The notes under the pieces: generated by a model
Database searches by the model: none
Seen by the model: the letters and a program-made list of their open reading frames with translations, nothing else
Told to the model about the DNA's origin: nothing
Source of the DNA: an uncultured Paracoccaceae bacterium
Lineage (GTDB): Bacteria; Pseudomonadota; Alphaproteobacteria; Rhodobacterales; Rhodobacteraceae
Reading direction: 5' to 3'
DNA length: 64,000 nucleotides
Assembly: GCA_947489705.1 (NCBI GenBank)
Contig: CANLEQ010000001.1
Span: 62,001-126,000 of the forward strand
In this document: positions 17,083 to 26,530 of the stretch, one piece after another
How positions within the stretch are numbered: position 1 is the stretch's first letter
How the letters are laid out: each line of letters opens with the position of its first letter
Program-made: the position numbers and the translations under genes

Positions 17083-19062
17083 TCACGAGCGGCGGCCGAG
17101 GATCAGGCGGCGCATGAGATCGTCGATCACGGCGCCCAGCCGGACCTCCACCACGTTGGGCGCGTCGCCTTCGGTATAGAAGCGTCGCAGCAGCGCGTCG
17201 TTCGTCGCCGCGTCGGGCTGGAGCAGCAGGCGGCCGCCATCGGCCAACGGCGCGATCACGGTCGCCTCAATGTCGCCCACCCCCGGAATGCGCAGGATCC
17301 CGCGGGTCCCGCCGGGCCAGGTCAGGCCGCGGATGCGTGCGGTGTCCTGGGCCAGCGAGGCGATCCAGATCCGGCGGGGCCGGTCGCCTTCGGCCGCGAA
17401 GATCGCGCGTTCCGGCAGGTCCGCGACATGCTGCTCGGACCGGGGCAACTCGATGCAGGAATAGAGGATCAGGGCCAGCGCGAAGAGGTTGTAGATCGTC
17501 CAGAAGAGCACGACCGACTTTCCTGCGCCCGCATCGTAGAACGCGAAACGGTCCCAGATGATGCCGATCAGCAGCCCGCAGGTCGTCAGCGCGAAAAGCG
17601 CGGCATAGGGCGCCATCAGGCGCCATTGCACCTGGACGCGGCTGCGATCGCCCCCCTTTGCCGTCACGCTGAACGGGTGCCCCTGGGGCCGCAAGAGCCC
17701 CATCACCGCGGCGCGGGTGATCTGGACCGCGCCGTGATGCTGGCTCACGTCCTTGAGAAGCGGCACCAACGTTCCCGGGGCGAGCACGTTGTAGACCATC
17801 AGGATCCAGAGGAAATAGACCCCGAAATAGCTCAGGACATCGGGCACCTCGGCATCGACCACGGTGACGTTGAAGAACCAGTAGAGCAACGGATAGACCA
17901 GAGCGGCGGTGCGGAACGAAAAGGTCGTGAGCCAGTAGAACATCGAATCGGCCACGCTCCAGCGGTCGCGGAGACGCAGGTTGCTGCGCCCGAAGGGGCC
18001 GAGGCGGCTGCGCGCGATCTGCATCAGACCGAGGCACCAGCGCGCGCGCTGGGTGATGTATTCCTTGAGCCCCTCGGGGGCGAGGCCCTCGGTCAGCGGC
18101 TCGTTGAGATAATGCGTCTCCCAGCCCCGTTCCTGAAGCGCGAGGGTCAGCAGGAAATCCTCGGTCACGCTGTCGGTCGGCAGCCCGCCCAGCTCCGCCA
18201 CCGCACGCCACCGTGCGACCGACGACGTGCCGCAACAGATCGCGACGCCCCAGGCATCGCGCGCGGGCTGCATATGGTCGAAGAAGAACCGCTGTTCGTC
18301 GGGATAGGACCGCGAAAGTCCCAGATTGTGCTGCATCGGGTCGGCGTTGAAGAAATGCTGCGGCGTCTGGACGAGGCCGGTCGCGGGATCGTGGAAGAGC
18401 GCCAGCGTCCGGGCCAGGAAGTTGCGGTGCGGCACGAAATCGGCATCGAGGATCGCGAAGAAATCCGGCGCGCCTTCGGCCTCGAGCATGGCGAGCGCGT
18501 GGTTGATGTTGCCCGCCTTCGCGCCCGCGTTGTCGGGCCGCGTGACGTGGCGCGCGCCGCGCTCCTCGCAGAACCGCCGCAGCCAGTCGCGCTTTCCGTC
18601 ATCGAGGACCAGCACCTCGACATTGGGATAGTCGAGCGCCAGCGCCCCCACGATGGCGCGTTCGAGCACCGCGACCTCCTCGTTGTAGGTGGCGATGAGG
18701 ACCGCGACCCTCGGCGCCGGGGCGGGCGCCCACCATTCGGCGTGAAGGTCGGCCTCCGCCCTCCGGTCGCGGGTCCGCGCCATCAGGATGTTGGCACTGA
18801 TCGAGCTCGTCAGCGCGCCGAGTTCCAGCGCGAGGAGCGACCAGCTTGCCAGGCAATCGACGGTCAGGCCCGCGGGGGCCAGCGTCTCCGTCGCGCGCCA
18901 CCAGCCGTAGCGCAGCGCGAGCAGGATCGTGACCCCCATCAGCAGGATGCGCTGGAAATTGCTGCGCCGATCGACGAGCGGCGGCAGGACCAGTATCAGC
19001 CCCACCACCAGGAGAATGTGCAGGGCGGCAGATTGCGTCGTGCCGAGCCAGACCGGCGGCAT
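17083..19062 (-). CDS. Membrane GT2 beta-glucan synthase (BcsA / BgsA-like)
   Basis: 659 residues. N-terminal TM helices, then a cytosolic GT-A domain with TYNEE near 125, DDG 154-156, DAD 206-208, TED 300-302 and the processive-synthase motif QRARW at 338-342, followed by several TM helices and a C-terminal beta-rich region (about 560-650). That region sits where BcsA has its c-di-GMP-binding PilZ domain; RPRR is present but the D/NxSxxG motif is not recognisable, so c-di-GMP control is uncertain. Product could be cellulose, curdlan or mixed-linkage glucan. The start overlaps the HlyD-like stop as TGATG, and no bcsB or bcsC follows. Confidence 0.88.
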   Translation of the reverse strand: MPPVWLGTTQSAALHILLVVGLILVLPPLVDRRSNFQRILLMGVTILLALRYGWWRATETLAPAGLTVDCLASWSLLALELGALTSSISANILMARTRDRRAEADLHAEWWAPAPAPRVAVLIATYNEEVAVLERAIVGALALDYPNVEVLVLDDGKRDWLRRFCEERGARHVTRPDNAGAKAGNINHALAMLEAEGAPDFFAILDADFVPHRNFLARTLALFHDPATGLVQTPQHFFNADPMQHNLGLSRSYPDEQRFFFDHMQPARDAWGVAICCGTSSVARWRAVAELGGLPTDSVTEDFLLTLALQERGWETHYLNEPLTEGLAPEGLKEYITQRARWCLGLMQIARSRLGPFGRSNLRLRDRWSVADSMFYWLTTFSFRTAALVYPLLYWFFNVTVVDAEVPDVLSYFGVYFLWILMVYNVLAPGTLVPLLKDVSQHHGAVQITRAAVMGLLRPQGHPFSVTAKGGDRSRVQVQWRLMAPYAALFALTTCGLLIGIIWDRFAFYDAGAGKSVVLFWTIYNLFALALILYSCIELPRSEQHVADLPERAIFAAEGDRPRRIWIASLAQDTARIRGLTWPGGTRGILRIPGVGDIEATVIAPLADGGRLLLQPDAATNDALLRRFYTEGDAPNVVEVRLGAVIDDLMRRLILGRRS

Positions 19063-20192
19063 CAGAAGAGCGACCGCATCCAGTCGAGCGGGCGTCCCTC
19101 GAAGAAGGCGCGCCCCGTCCGGCCGACGGGGCAGGAAAGGTCCGGGCCGGTTTCGAGCGCCGGCACCGCCAGCGCCACGTCGAACCGCTCCAGATGCTGG
19201 GGGCTCGGGCTGACGGCGAGATTGCGATAGAGCGCGGCGGCCCCGCCCCCGGCAAGCCGCGCGACGGTGCCGTCATAGATCTCGCCGCTGCCCGAGAGCC
19301 GGAACCGCGCCGCGTCGCCCACGCGAAGGCGGTTGTAGACCCCTTCCGTCACCGACAGCGTCACGATCAGCGAGGTGCAATCGACGATGCGCATCACCGG
19401 CTCGCCGCGCTGGATCCGTTCGCCATCCGCGGCCAGCACTTCCCACAGGCGGCCGTCCGCGGTGGCCGCGATCTGGGTCTCGGCCAGCCGGTTGACGGAG
19501 ATCCTGGCATCGACCAGCCGGTTGCGGATCGCCTCGAGACGCGCGCGGGCGGCATGGAGGTCGACCTCCAGCCCGTCGATCGCGGCGCCGAGTTCCATCC
19601 GGCGGCGCGCGGCATTCTCCGCCGCGTCGCCGGCGCCGTCGATGAACGTGCCGTCCCGCGCCGCGGCGAGCGCGTTCTCCAGAACATCCACCGCCTCGCG
19701 CGCGCGGCTGAGTTCGAGGGCGGCGGCACTGTCCCTTAGCGCCGCAGCGGCCCCCTCGGGCGTGGCATCGGCGCGCAGCAGGTCGCGCCGGTCGCGCGCG
19801 TGGCCGAGCCGCAATTCAAGCTCGGCGACCCGGCGCCCGGACGCGCGATCGCTCCGCCGCGCGAGCGCGCGCGCCGTCTGACGGGTGTCGCCCAGAAGAT
19901 CCTCGATCCGGGCCACCTCCGTTTCGGCGAAGACCCGTTCCATCTCGAGATCGTTGACGCGCACGTCGTCGACCAGCGGATCGCTGATTGCCCCCACGAT
20001 CTCGCCCCGCGTCACCGCCGCGCCGAGTTCGCGATCCGGCAGGTCGACCCGACCCGCGATCGGCGCGCGCAAGGTCGACAGCCGGGCATTGACCACGGCA
20101 TTGGCGGAGGCCCCCGACATCTGTTCGCCGACGATCACCCAGAGCACCACAACGACGATCAATGCGCCCAGAACGAGCCTTGCAATCCGCAT
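19062..20192 (-). CDS. HlyD-like membrane fusion protein of the glucan synthase
   Basis: 376 residues. One N-terminal TM (about 4-23), then a lipoyl/barrel segment (LRAPIAGRVDLPDRELGAAV), a long Ala/Arg/Glu-rich coiled coil (about 75-245) and a second half-lipoyl plus beta-barrel part (ATADGRLWEVLAADGERIQRG). This is the periplasmic adaptor architecture. In Sinorhizobium mixed-linkage glucan production, a synthase (BgsA) works with a similar membrane fusion protein (BgsB), and the translationally coupled pair here fits that arrangement better than the BcsA-BcsB pair (inference). First gene of the minus-strand operon. Confidence 0.85.
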   Translation of the reverse strand: MRIARLVLGALIVVVVLWVIVGEQMSGASANAVVNARLSTLRAPIAGRVDLPDRELGAAVTRGEIVGAISDPLVDDVRVNDLEMERVFAETEVARIEDLLGDTRQTARALARRSDRASGRRVAELELRLGHARDRRDLLRADATPEGAAAALRDSAAALELSRAREAVDVLENALAAARDGTFIDGAGDAAENAARRRMELGAAIDGLEVDLHAARARLEAIRNRLVDARISVNRLAETQIAATADGRLWEVLAADGERIQRGEPVMRIVDCTSLIVTLSVTEGVYNRLRVGDAARFRLSGSGEIYDGTVARLAGGGAAALYRNLAVSPSPQHLERFDVALAVPALETGPDLSCPVGRTGRAFFEGRPLDWMRSLF

Positions 20193-20369
20193 TCTGCCTC
20201 CTCGTCTTTTGCGCTGGTGCTAGCGCTTTCAGGTCGGCGATGGCTACCCGCATAGCGCGACTGTGCACAACCTTTTCGGGAGCGTGGCGTGTTTGCCGTA
20301 TGGAGCAGGATGAAAAATCGGACAGGCTGCAATATCACGGGGCGATCGAACCGCTTGCGTACGCAATTG

Positions 20370-20387
20370 TATCGATTATTCTCGATA
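20370..20387. promoter_or_regulatory. Inverted repeat abutting the ArsR start codon (candidate ArsR operator)
   Basis: TATCGA-N6-TCGATA, ending one base before the ATG at 20389, in a short AT-rich patch. ArsR-type repressors bind such repeats over their promoters. There is no Shine-Dalgarno between it and the ATG, so transcription may start at or near the A of the ATG (leaderless). Confidence 0.45.
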
Positions 20388-20388
20388 T

Positions 20389-20592
20389 ATGGAAAACTAT
20401 CGTGTCGATCAGCTCGCCGCCCTTGCCCACCCGCAACGCCTCGCGCTCTTTCGGCTGCTGGTGCGCAGGTATCCCGATCATGTGCCGGCAGGCGAGCTGG
20501 GCCGGGCGCTCGGCGTGCGGCAGAACACCCTATCGTCCTATCTCTCGACGTTACGGCATGCGGGGCTGATCACGCAGTTCCGCTCCGGCTAA
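20389..20592 (+). CDS. ArsR-type winged-helix repressor domain (N-terminal half of a broken ArsR-ArsC fusion)
   Basis: 67 codons closed by TAA. The sequence is an ArsR/SmtB winged helix: LAALAHPQRLALFRLLVRR, then VPAGELGRALGVRQNTLSSYLSTLRHAGLI with the recognition helix. The stop falls inside the wing hairpin. Directly after it, in the same frame, codons read SLLYRVDMG, which is the expected second wing strand, and the arsenate reductase domain follows. The gene was therefore a single ArsR-ArsC fusion, and the TAA at 20590-20592 is a premature stop or a sequencing error. Confidence 0.75.
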   Translation: MENYRVDQLAALAHPQRLALFRLLVRRYPDHVPAGELGRALGVRQNTLSSYLSTLRHAGLITQFRSG

Positions 20593-20607
20593 TCTCTTCT
20601 CTATCGG

Positions 20608-21207
20608 GTGGATATGGGCTCGGCGGGCGCGTTGATGTCGTTCCTCTTCGCCGAATGCTGCCGCGGGCGGCCGGAGCTCTGCCCGACGCTTCCGGACCCC
20701 GCGCCGGGCAGGAAGTTCAACGTCCTCTTCATCTGTACCGGCAATTCGGCCCGCTCCGTCTTTGCCGAATCGATCCTGCGGCACGAGGCGGCAGACCGGT
20801 TCGAGGCCTTTTCGGCCGGCACCAGGGCGTTTTCCGAGCTGAACCCCATCGCCGTCGAAATCTTGAGAAACAAGGGGCACGACGTGTCGCGCCTCAGGGC
20901 CAAGACCGTATCCGAGTTCCAGGGGCCCGACGCGCCGGTGATGGATTTCGTCTTCACCGTCTGCGACCAGGCCGCGAACGAGGAATGCCCGGCCTGGCCC
21001 GGCCAACCGGTCAGCGCGCATTGGGGCGTGCCTGACCCGGTCAAGGCGACCGGGACGCAGGCCGAGAGGACGCTCGCCTTCCAGCACGCCTTCGCCGCAC
21101 TCCGCAACCGCATCCGCGCCTTCGCCGCGTTGCCCGTCGACCGCCTCGGACGCGCGGCCCTTCAGGCGCGGATGGACGACATCGCACAGGACATGGAACC
21201 TCAATGA
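20608..21207 (+). CDS. Arsenate reductase / low-MW phosphatase-type domain (C-terminal half of the broken fusion)
   Basis: 199 residues if read from the GTG at 20608 (ATG also at 20614). LMW-protein-tyrosine-phosphatase fold with the P-loop CTGNSARS (Cys43, C-X5-R), [18 protein letters not shown] and [20 protein letters not shown], all typical of thioredoxin-coupled ArsC. No Shine-Dalgarno precedes it, and it is in frame with the ArsR part 15 bases upstream, so independent translation is doubtful. It ends in an ATGA overlap with the ArsJ-associated GAPDH gene, so reinitiation or readthrough would matter for the whole operon. Confidence 0.8.
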   Translation: MDMGSAGALMSFLFAECCRGRPELCPTLPDPAPGRKFNVLFICTGNSARSVFAESILRHEAADRFEAFSAGTRAFSELNPIAVEILRNKGHDVSRLRAKTVSEFQGPDAPVMDFVFTVCDQAANEECPAWPGQPVSAHWGVPDPVKATGTQAERTLAFQHAFAALRNRIRAFAALPVDRLGRAALQARMDDIAQDMEPQ

Positions 21208-22202
21208 CCACCGTCGCCCTCAACGGCCTCGGCCGCATCGGCAAGCTCGCCCTCCGCCCGCTGATCGAGAGCGGGGCCGAGATCGTCTGGCTCAACGATG
21301 CCGCGGGCGATCCGGCGATGCATGCGCATCTGCTGGAATTCGACAGCGTGCATGGCCGCTGGCCCGCGCGCTTCGCGGCCGACGACGACAGCGTCACGAT
21401 CGACGGCCTGCCCCTGCCGGTCCTGTCCGTGCGCCGGATCGAGGATCTGCCGCTCGACGGCGTCGACCTCGTGATCGACTGCACCGGCGCCTTCCGGACC
21501 GATGCGGCGCTCGCCCCCTATTTCGCGGCGGGCGTGAGGAAGGTCGTCGTCAGCGCGCCGGTCAAGGACGGAGCCAGCGTCAACATCGTGCACGGCGTCA
21601 ACGATGCGGCCTACGATCCCGAGCGGCACCGGATCGTCACCGCGGCGAGCTGCACCACGAACTGCCTCGCGCCGGTGGTGAAGGTGATCCACGAAGGAAT
21701 CGGCATCCGGCACGGCGCGATCACCACGATCCACGACGTGACCAACACGCAGACGATCGTGGACCGACCGGCTAGGGATCTGCGACGCGCGCGCTCGGCG
21801 CTCAACTCGCTGATCCCCACATCGACCGGATCGGCCACCGCCATCACCGCCATCTTTCCCGAGCTCGCGGGCCGCCTCGACGGCCATGCGGTACGGGTGC
21901 CCCTGCTGAACGCCTCGCTCACTGATTGCGTCTTCGAGGTCGCGCGCGAAACCTGCGTGGAGGAGGTCAACGACCTGCTGCGCGCCGCCGCCCAGGGGCC
22001 GCTTCGCGGCATCCTCGGCTTCGAGACGCGGCCGCTGGTCTCGGCGGATTACGTCAACGACAGCCGCTCCGCGATCGTGGACGGGCCGTCGACGATGGTC
22101 GTGGCGGGCACGCAGGTCAAGATCTACGCCTGGTACGACAACGAGACGGGCTATGCCTACCGTCTGGTCGACGTGGCCCGCATGGTGAGCGGCAAGCTGT
22201 GA
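21204..22202 (+). CDS. ArsJ-associated glyceraldehyde-3-phosphate dehydrogenase
   Basis: 332 residues. NAD-binding start ([14 protein letters not shown]) and catalytic Cys150 in [12 protein letters not shown]; the NTQTIVD and [11 protein letters not shown] motifs are intact. In ars operons this dedicated GAPDH joins arsenate to glyceraldehyde-3-phosphate, giving 1-arseno-3-phosphoglycerate, which ArsJ exports. The gene overlaps arsC by ATGA and arsJ by GTGA, so the three are translated together. This pathway removes As(V) without reducing it, alongside the ArsC domain. Confidence 0.93.
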   Translation: MTTVALNGLGRIGKLALRPLIESGAEIVWLNDAAGDPAMHAHLLEFDSVHGRWPARFAADDDSVTIDGLPLPVLSVRRIEDLPLDGVDLVIDCTGAFRTDAALAPYFAAGVRKVVVSAPVKDGASVNIVHGVNDAAYDPERHRIVTAASCTTNCLAPVVKVIHEGIGIRHGAITTIHDVTNTQTIVDRPARDLRRARSALNSLIPTSTGSATAITAIFPELAGRLDGHAVRVPLLNASLTDCVFEVARETCVEEVNDLLRAAAQGPLRGILGFETRPLVSADYVNDSRSAIVDGPSTMVVAGTQVKIYAWYDNETGYAYRLVDVARMVSGKL

Positions 22203-23476
22203 GCGAGGCGCGCGCGCGTCCCGAGGGGCTTTCGGCCTATATCGCCGTGACCGCCGCCTATTGGGCGTTCATGCTGACCGACGGCGCGTTGCGGATGCTG
22301 GTGCTTCTGCATTTCCACATGCTGGGCTTTTCGCCGGTGCAGCTCGCCTATCTGTTCCTGCTCTACGAGCTGGCGGGCATGGTCACGAACCTCGCCGCGG
22401 GGTGGATCGCGGCGCGGTTCGGCCTGACCTCGACGCTCCATGCGGGGCTGGGCCTGCAGGTGGGCGCGCTTCTGGCGCTGGCGATGCTCGATCCCGGCTG
22501 GGCGCTCTGGCATTCGGTCGCCTATGTGATGGTCGTGCAGGGCGCGAGCGGCGTGGCCAAGGATCTCGCCAAGATGAGCGCCAAGAGCGCGGTGAAGGTA
22601 CTGGCCCCAGCCGGGCGCGGCGGGCTCTTTCGCTGGGTCGCCGTGCTGACCGGATCGAAGAACGCGGTCAAGGGTCTCGGCTTCCTGCTCGGCGCGGCGC
22701 TTCTGGCGACGGCGGGCTTCGTCGCGGCCGTTCTGGCGATGGCGGCGGCGCTGGCCGTGATCCTGCTCGTCGTGCTCCTGCGGATGCCCCCGGGCCTTCC
22801 GGGCGGAAGGAAGGGAGCGAAATTCGCCGAGGTCTTCTCGAAGGACCGCAACATCAACCGGCTGTCCGCGGCGCGGACCTTCCTTTTCGGGGCGCGCGAC
22901 GTGTGGTTCGTCGTGGGGATCCCGATCTATTTCTACGCCGTCCTCTCCGACGGGTCGGAGGCCGGAAACCGCGCCGCCTTCTTCATGATCGGCAGCTTCA
23001 TGGCGGTCTGGACGATCCTCTATGGCGGGGTTCAGGCGGTCGCACCGCGCCTCCTGCGTGCCGCGCAGCGACCCGAGGAGGAACTGGTCCGCGCGGCGCG
23101 CCACTGGGCCGGTGCGCTCTTCGTCGTGCCCGCCTTCCTCGCGTCGATGGCGGCCCTCGGCGGCGATCCGGCGCCCTGGCTCACCGTGGCGCTGGTGGCC
23201 GGATTGCTGGTCTTCGGGGCGATCTTCGCCGTGAACTCCTCCCTGCACTCCTATCTGATCCTCGCCTTCTCGAAATCCGAACGGGTGACGATGGATGTGG
23301 GCTTCTACTACATGGCGAATGCGGCCGGGCGGTTGCTCGGCACGTTGCTCTCGGGGTTGACCTACCAGATCGGCGGCCTTTCCGCCTGTCTCGGCACCGC
23401 CGCCCTGCTGGTCGCGCTGAGCTGGCTCTGCGCTGGCAGGCTCGATGCGCGGCCGGCTGCCGAGATCGCGACCTGA
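22199..23476 (+). CDS. arsJ: Organoarsenical efflux MFS transporter ArsJ
   Basis: 425 residues, about 11-12 TM segments, beginning with GTG inside the GAPDH stop (GTGA). The family signature [27 protein letters not shown] and the [18 protein letters not shown] loop identify ArsJ, which exports 1-arseno-3-phosphoglycerate; the product then breaks down to arsenate outside. It completes the arsR-arsC/GAPDH/arsJ unit. The convergent dehydrogenase gene ends 9 bases downstream. Confidence 0.93.
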   Translation: MSEARARPEGLSAYIAVTAAYWAFMLTDGALRMLVLLHFHMLGFSPVQLAYLFLLYELAGMVTNLAAGWIAARFGLTSTLHAGLGLQVGALLALAMLDPGWALWHSVAYVMVVQGASGVAKDLAKMSAKSAVKVLAPAGRGGLFRWVAVLTGSKNAVKGLGFLLGAALLATAGFVAAVLAMAAALAVILLVVLLRMPPGLPGGRKGAKFAEVFSKDRNINRLSAARTFLFGARDVWFVVGIPIYFYAVLSDGSEAGNRAAFFMIGSFMAVWTILYGGVQAVAPRLLRAAQRPEEELVRAARHWAGALFVVPAFLASMAALGGDPAPWLTVALVAGLLVFGAIFAVNSSLHSYLILAFSKSERVTMDVGFYYMANAAGRLLGTLLSGLTYQIGGLSACLGTAALLVALSWLCAGRLDARPAAEIAT

Positions 23477-23485
23477 GGCCCCGGT

Positions 23486-24517
23486 TCAGGCGTCGGCGAA
23501 GGCGATCTGCGCCTTGACCGCCCGGCTGCGATCGCCCGCAGTCTCGAAGGCTTCGGCGAACTGATCGAGGCGGAAGGTCTGGGTGATGAAGGGCGCCACG
23601 TCGATCAGCCCCTTCTGCATCAGGTGCACGCCGGTGGAAAACTCCTCGTGGAAGCGGAACGACCCCTTCATCGAAAGCTCCCTGGCGGTCATCATCTGGA
23701 CCGGAAGCTCCATATCGCCGCCCATGCCCAGCTGAACCATCGTGCCGCCGGGGCGCATCGCGGGAACCGCGCCGGCAATCGCCGCGACCGCGCCGGAACA
23801 TTCGAAGAGCACGTCGAACGTGCCCTTCTCGGCCTCGAACGCCTCGAGCGCGCCCTTGCCCGCCGCGATCGCGGTGTCGGCGCCCGCTTTTTCCGCCATC
23901 TGGCGGGTGAAATCGGACAGGTCCGTCGCGACGACGAGATCCGCCCCGGCGCGGCGCGCCGCGAGGATGGCGAGGATCCCGATCGGGCCGCATCCCGTGA
24001 CCAGCACCGACTTGCCGAGAAGCGGTCCGGCCTGTTTCAGGGCGTGCAACACCACGGCGAGCGGCTCCGCCATTGCCGCCTGACCCGCCGAGAGGCCGTC
24101 GGCGGGCACGCATTGCGTGGCGTCGGCCACCAGCACCTCGCGGAACGCCCCCTGGATATGCGGGAACGGCATCGCCGAGCCGTAGAACCGCATGTCGAGA
24201 CAGTGGTTGTACGCGGCCTCCCGGCAATAGCGGCACGTCCCGCAGGAACGCGAGGGCGAGATCGCGACGAGCTGCCCCTCGCGGAGGCCCTCGACCCCCT
24301 CTCCGAGCTTCGAGACGAATCCCGAGACCTCGTGCCCGAGGATCATCGGCTCGCGCAGGCGCACGGTGCCGAATCCGCCGTGATTGTAGTAATGCAGGTC
24401 GGACCCGCAGATGCCGCCCGCGCCCATGCGGATCTGCACCTGGCCGGGGCCGGGGGCCTCCTCTGGCCGGTCTTCGAGCCGAAGATCGCGGGCCTCGTGG
24501 ATGACGATGCTCTTCAT
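23486..24517 (-). CDS. idnD: Zinc alcohol dehydrogenase, L-idonate 5-dehydrogenase type
   Basis: 343 residues. Catalytic zinc site C37 (GICGSD) and H62-E63 (LGHEVSGF); structural zinc C92, C95, C98, C106; Rossmann motif VTGCGPIGILA near 169. The GSDLHYYNHGGFG loop is characteristic of L-idonate 5-dehydrogenase, which oxidises L-idonate to 5-ketogluconate. It is divergent from an SDR of the gluconate 5-dehydrogenase type (133-base gap), so both steps of idonate-gluconate interconversion are side by side; no dedicated transporter or kinase is nearby. Confidence 0.88.
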   Translation of the reverse strand: MKSIVIHEARDLRLEDRPEEAPGPGQVQIRMGAGGICGSDLHYYNHGGFGTVRLREPMILGHEVSGFVSKLGEGVEGLREGQLVAISPSRSCGTCRYCREAAYNHCLDMRFYGSAMPFPHIQGAFREVLVADATQCVPADGLSAGQAAMAEPLAVVLHALKQAGPLLGKSVLVTGCGPIGILAILAARRAGADLVVATDLSDFTRQMAEKAGADTAIAAGKGALEAFEAEKGTFDVLFECSGAVAAIAGAVPAMRPGGTMVQLGMGGDMELPVQMMTARELSMKGSFRFHEEFSTGVHLMQKGLIDVAPFITQTFRLDQFAEAFETAGDRSRAVKAQIAFADA

Positions 24518-24650
24518 GACTTCCTCCCTCGGGGCGGGGCCCGCGCCATGCCGGCCGCGGCGCCGTCATGGCCGGCGATTTCCGCCCTGTCGCGCCGCGC
24601 CGCGCCTGCTATCGTTCCCGGACAATACGCAAACGGCATTGGGAGGCAAC

Positions 24651-25418
24651 ATGAGTACGTCGCTGTTCGATCTGAGCGGGAAGCGCGCGCTGATAACCGG
24701 ATCGTCGCAAGGGATCGGCAACGCGCTTGCCGTCGGCCTCTCGGCCGCGGGGGCCGAGATCGTGGTCAACGGCCGCGATCCCGACAAGCTCGCGCGCGCC
24801 GCGGCCGCGTTGCGCGAAACGGGCGTGACGGCCCACGAGCTCGCCTTCGACGTCACCGACCACGAAGGCGTGCGCGCCGCGGTGGACCGGTTCGAGGCGG
24901 AAACCGGCCCCATCGACATCCTGATCAACAATGCGGGCATCCAGCAGCGCGCGCCGCTGGAGGAGTTTCCCGCGGACGGATTCGAGCGGCTGATGCAGAC
25001 CAACATCGCCGGCGTCTTTCACGTGGGCCAGGCCTGCGCGCGCCACATGATCGCGCGCGGGGCGGGCAAGATCGTCAACATCTGTTCGGTCCAGACGGCC
25101 CTCGCCCGGCCGGGCATCGCGCCCTACACCGCGACCAAGGGGGCCGTCGCCAACCTGACCAAGGGGATGGCCACCGACTGGGCGCGGCACGGCCTGCAGA
25201 TCAACGGCCTGGCGCCCGGCTATTTCGCCACGCCGCTGAACCAGGCGCTGGTCGACGATGCCGACTTCTCGGCGTGGCTTGCCAAACGCACGCCCGCCGG
25301 CCGGTGGGGCGAGACGCACGAGCTGGTCGGGGCCGCGATTTTCCTGTCATCTCAGGCATCGTCCTTCGTGAACGGCACGACGCTCTTCGTCGATGGGGGG
25401 ATGACGGCCTGCGTCTGA
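24651..25418 (+). CDS. idnO: SDR-family oxidoreductase, gluconate 5-dehydrogenase (IdnO) type
   Basis: 255 residues. Classical short-chain dehydrogenase: GSSQGIG at 17-23, NNAG at 93-96, catalytic S146, Y159 and K163 (YTATKG), and a typical FVNGTTLFVDGGMT end. The opening LFDLSGKRALITG and the idnD neighbour favour 5-keto-gluconate reductase (NADPH-dependent). Shine-Dalgarno GGGAGG 4 bases before the ATG. The substrate is inferred from context; many SDRs of this shape act on other hydroxyacids. Confidence 0.82.
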   Translation: MSTSLFDLSGKRALITGSSQGIGNALAVGLSAAGAEIVVNGRDPDKLARAAAALRETGVTAHELAFDVTDHEGVRAAVDRFEAETGPIDILINNAGIQQRAPLEEFPADGFERLMQTNIAGVFHVGQACARHMIARGAGKIVNICSVQTALARPGIAPYTATKGAVANLTKGMATDWARHGLQINGLAPGYFATPLNQALVDDADFSAWLAKRTPAGRWGETHELVGAAIFLSSQASSFVNGTTLFVDGGMTACV

Positions 25419-25500
25419 CGCAGGGAACTTTTGCGCGATCGCGACCGATGGATTAGCTCTTCGGAGAGGCTGCGATCGCCGCGCCGGAAAGGGAAACGCC

Positions 25501-26499
25501 ATGCCGGGAAATCGCTATTATGCTGGCCCCGTGACGGACCATTTCGACGGCACGCGGTTTCATACGCCCGGCCAGCCGTCGCCCGACCGGTCGTTGCGCG
25601 AGGTGCTGCGCTGGAAACGCGCCAATGCCCGCGCACGCTGGCCGGGTTCGGTTCCGGTCGTCCCCACCCGCCCCCCCGCGCGGAGCGGGCCGCCGCGCCT
25701 GTCGATGGTGGGCCAGGCGACGGTGCTGATCCAGGTGGCGGGCCTCAACATTCTGACCGACCCGATCTGGTCGGACCGCGCCGGACTTTTCAGCCGTGTG
25801 GGGCCGAAGCGCGTGACCGCACCGGGGGTCGACTTCGACGACCTGCCACCGATCGACGCGGTGCTGATCAGCCACAACCATTACGACCATCTCGACATCG
25901 CGACGCTGCGACGGCTGCACGCGCGCGATCACCCGGTGATGGTGATGCCGCTCGGCACCGATACGACCGTCCGTGGCGCCCTTGAGGACGCGAACATCGT
26001 CGTCGGCGACTGGCATGACAGCACCACCCTCGCCCCCGGCGTGTCGGTCCACCTGACGCCCGCGATCCACTGGTCCTCGCGCGGCCCCGGCGACAAGCGG
26101 ATGGCGCTCTGGTGCGGATTCTGGATCGAAAGCGCCGAGGCGCGCATCTGGTTCGCGGGGGATACGTGCTATGGCGACGGGACGGTCTTTCGCGACATTC
26201 GCGCGCGGTATGGCGCGCCGGATATCGCGCTGATCCCGATCGGCGCCTACGAGCCGCGCTGGTTCATGGGCACGCAGCATGTCGCACCCGAGGATGCGGT
26301 GCGCATCTGTCGCGATCTCGACGCCGGCCGCGCATTCGGAATCCACTGGGGCACCTTCCAGCTCACCGACGAGCCGCGCGAGGAGCCGCCCGCCCTCCTG
26401 CGCGAGGCGGTCGCCGCCGCGGGCCTCGCCTCGTCGCGCTTCGTCGCCCTGCATCCCGGCGACACCTATCCCGAAAAGGACGCGGCGCCGTCGCCCTGA
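25501..26499 (+). CDS. MBL-fold metal-dependent hydrolase (NAPE-PLD / UlaG-like)
   Basis: 332 residues. Metallo-beta-lactamase fold with H125-x-H127-x-D129-H130 (SHNHYDHLD), WFAGDTCYGDG near 218 supplying the bridging Asp, and a C-terminal HPGDTY. The N-terminus (YYAGPVTDHFDGTRFHTPG) and IGAYEPRWFMGTQHV are typical of the NAPE-phospholipase-D-like branch, hydrolases of phosphodiester or lactone bonds. The bacterial substrate is unknown. It follows the SDR on the same strand with an 82-base gap and converges on the solute-binding gene. Confidence 0.88.
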   Translation: MPGNRYYAGPVTDHFDGTRFHTPGQPSPDRSLREVLRWKRANARARWPGSVPVVPTRPPARSGPPRLSMVGQATVLIQVAGLNILTDPIWSDRAGLFSRVGPKRVTAPGVDFDDLPPIDAVLISHNHYDHLDIATLRRLHARDHPVMVMPLGTDTTVRGALEDANIVVGDWHDSTTLAPGVSVHLTPAIHWSSRGPGDKRMALWCGFWIESAEARIWFAGDTCYGDGTVFRDIRARYGAPDIALIPIGAYEPRWFMGTQHVAPEDAVRICRDLDAGRAFGIHWGTFQLTDEPREEPPALLREAVAAAGLASSRFVALHPGDTYPEKDAAPSP

Positions 26500-26530
26500 G
26501 CGCGCCCGCGATGGCCCTACGCGCCGCGGC

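Noticed and set aside
17083-19062. Naming the GT2 protein bcsA outright
   Set aside because: No bcsB or bcsC adjacent, degenerate PilZ region and an HlyD-like partner make cellulose only one of several products.
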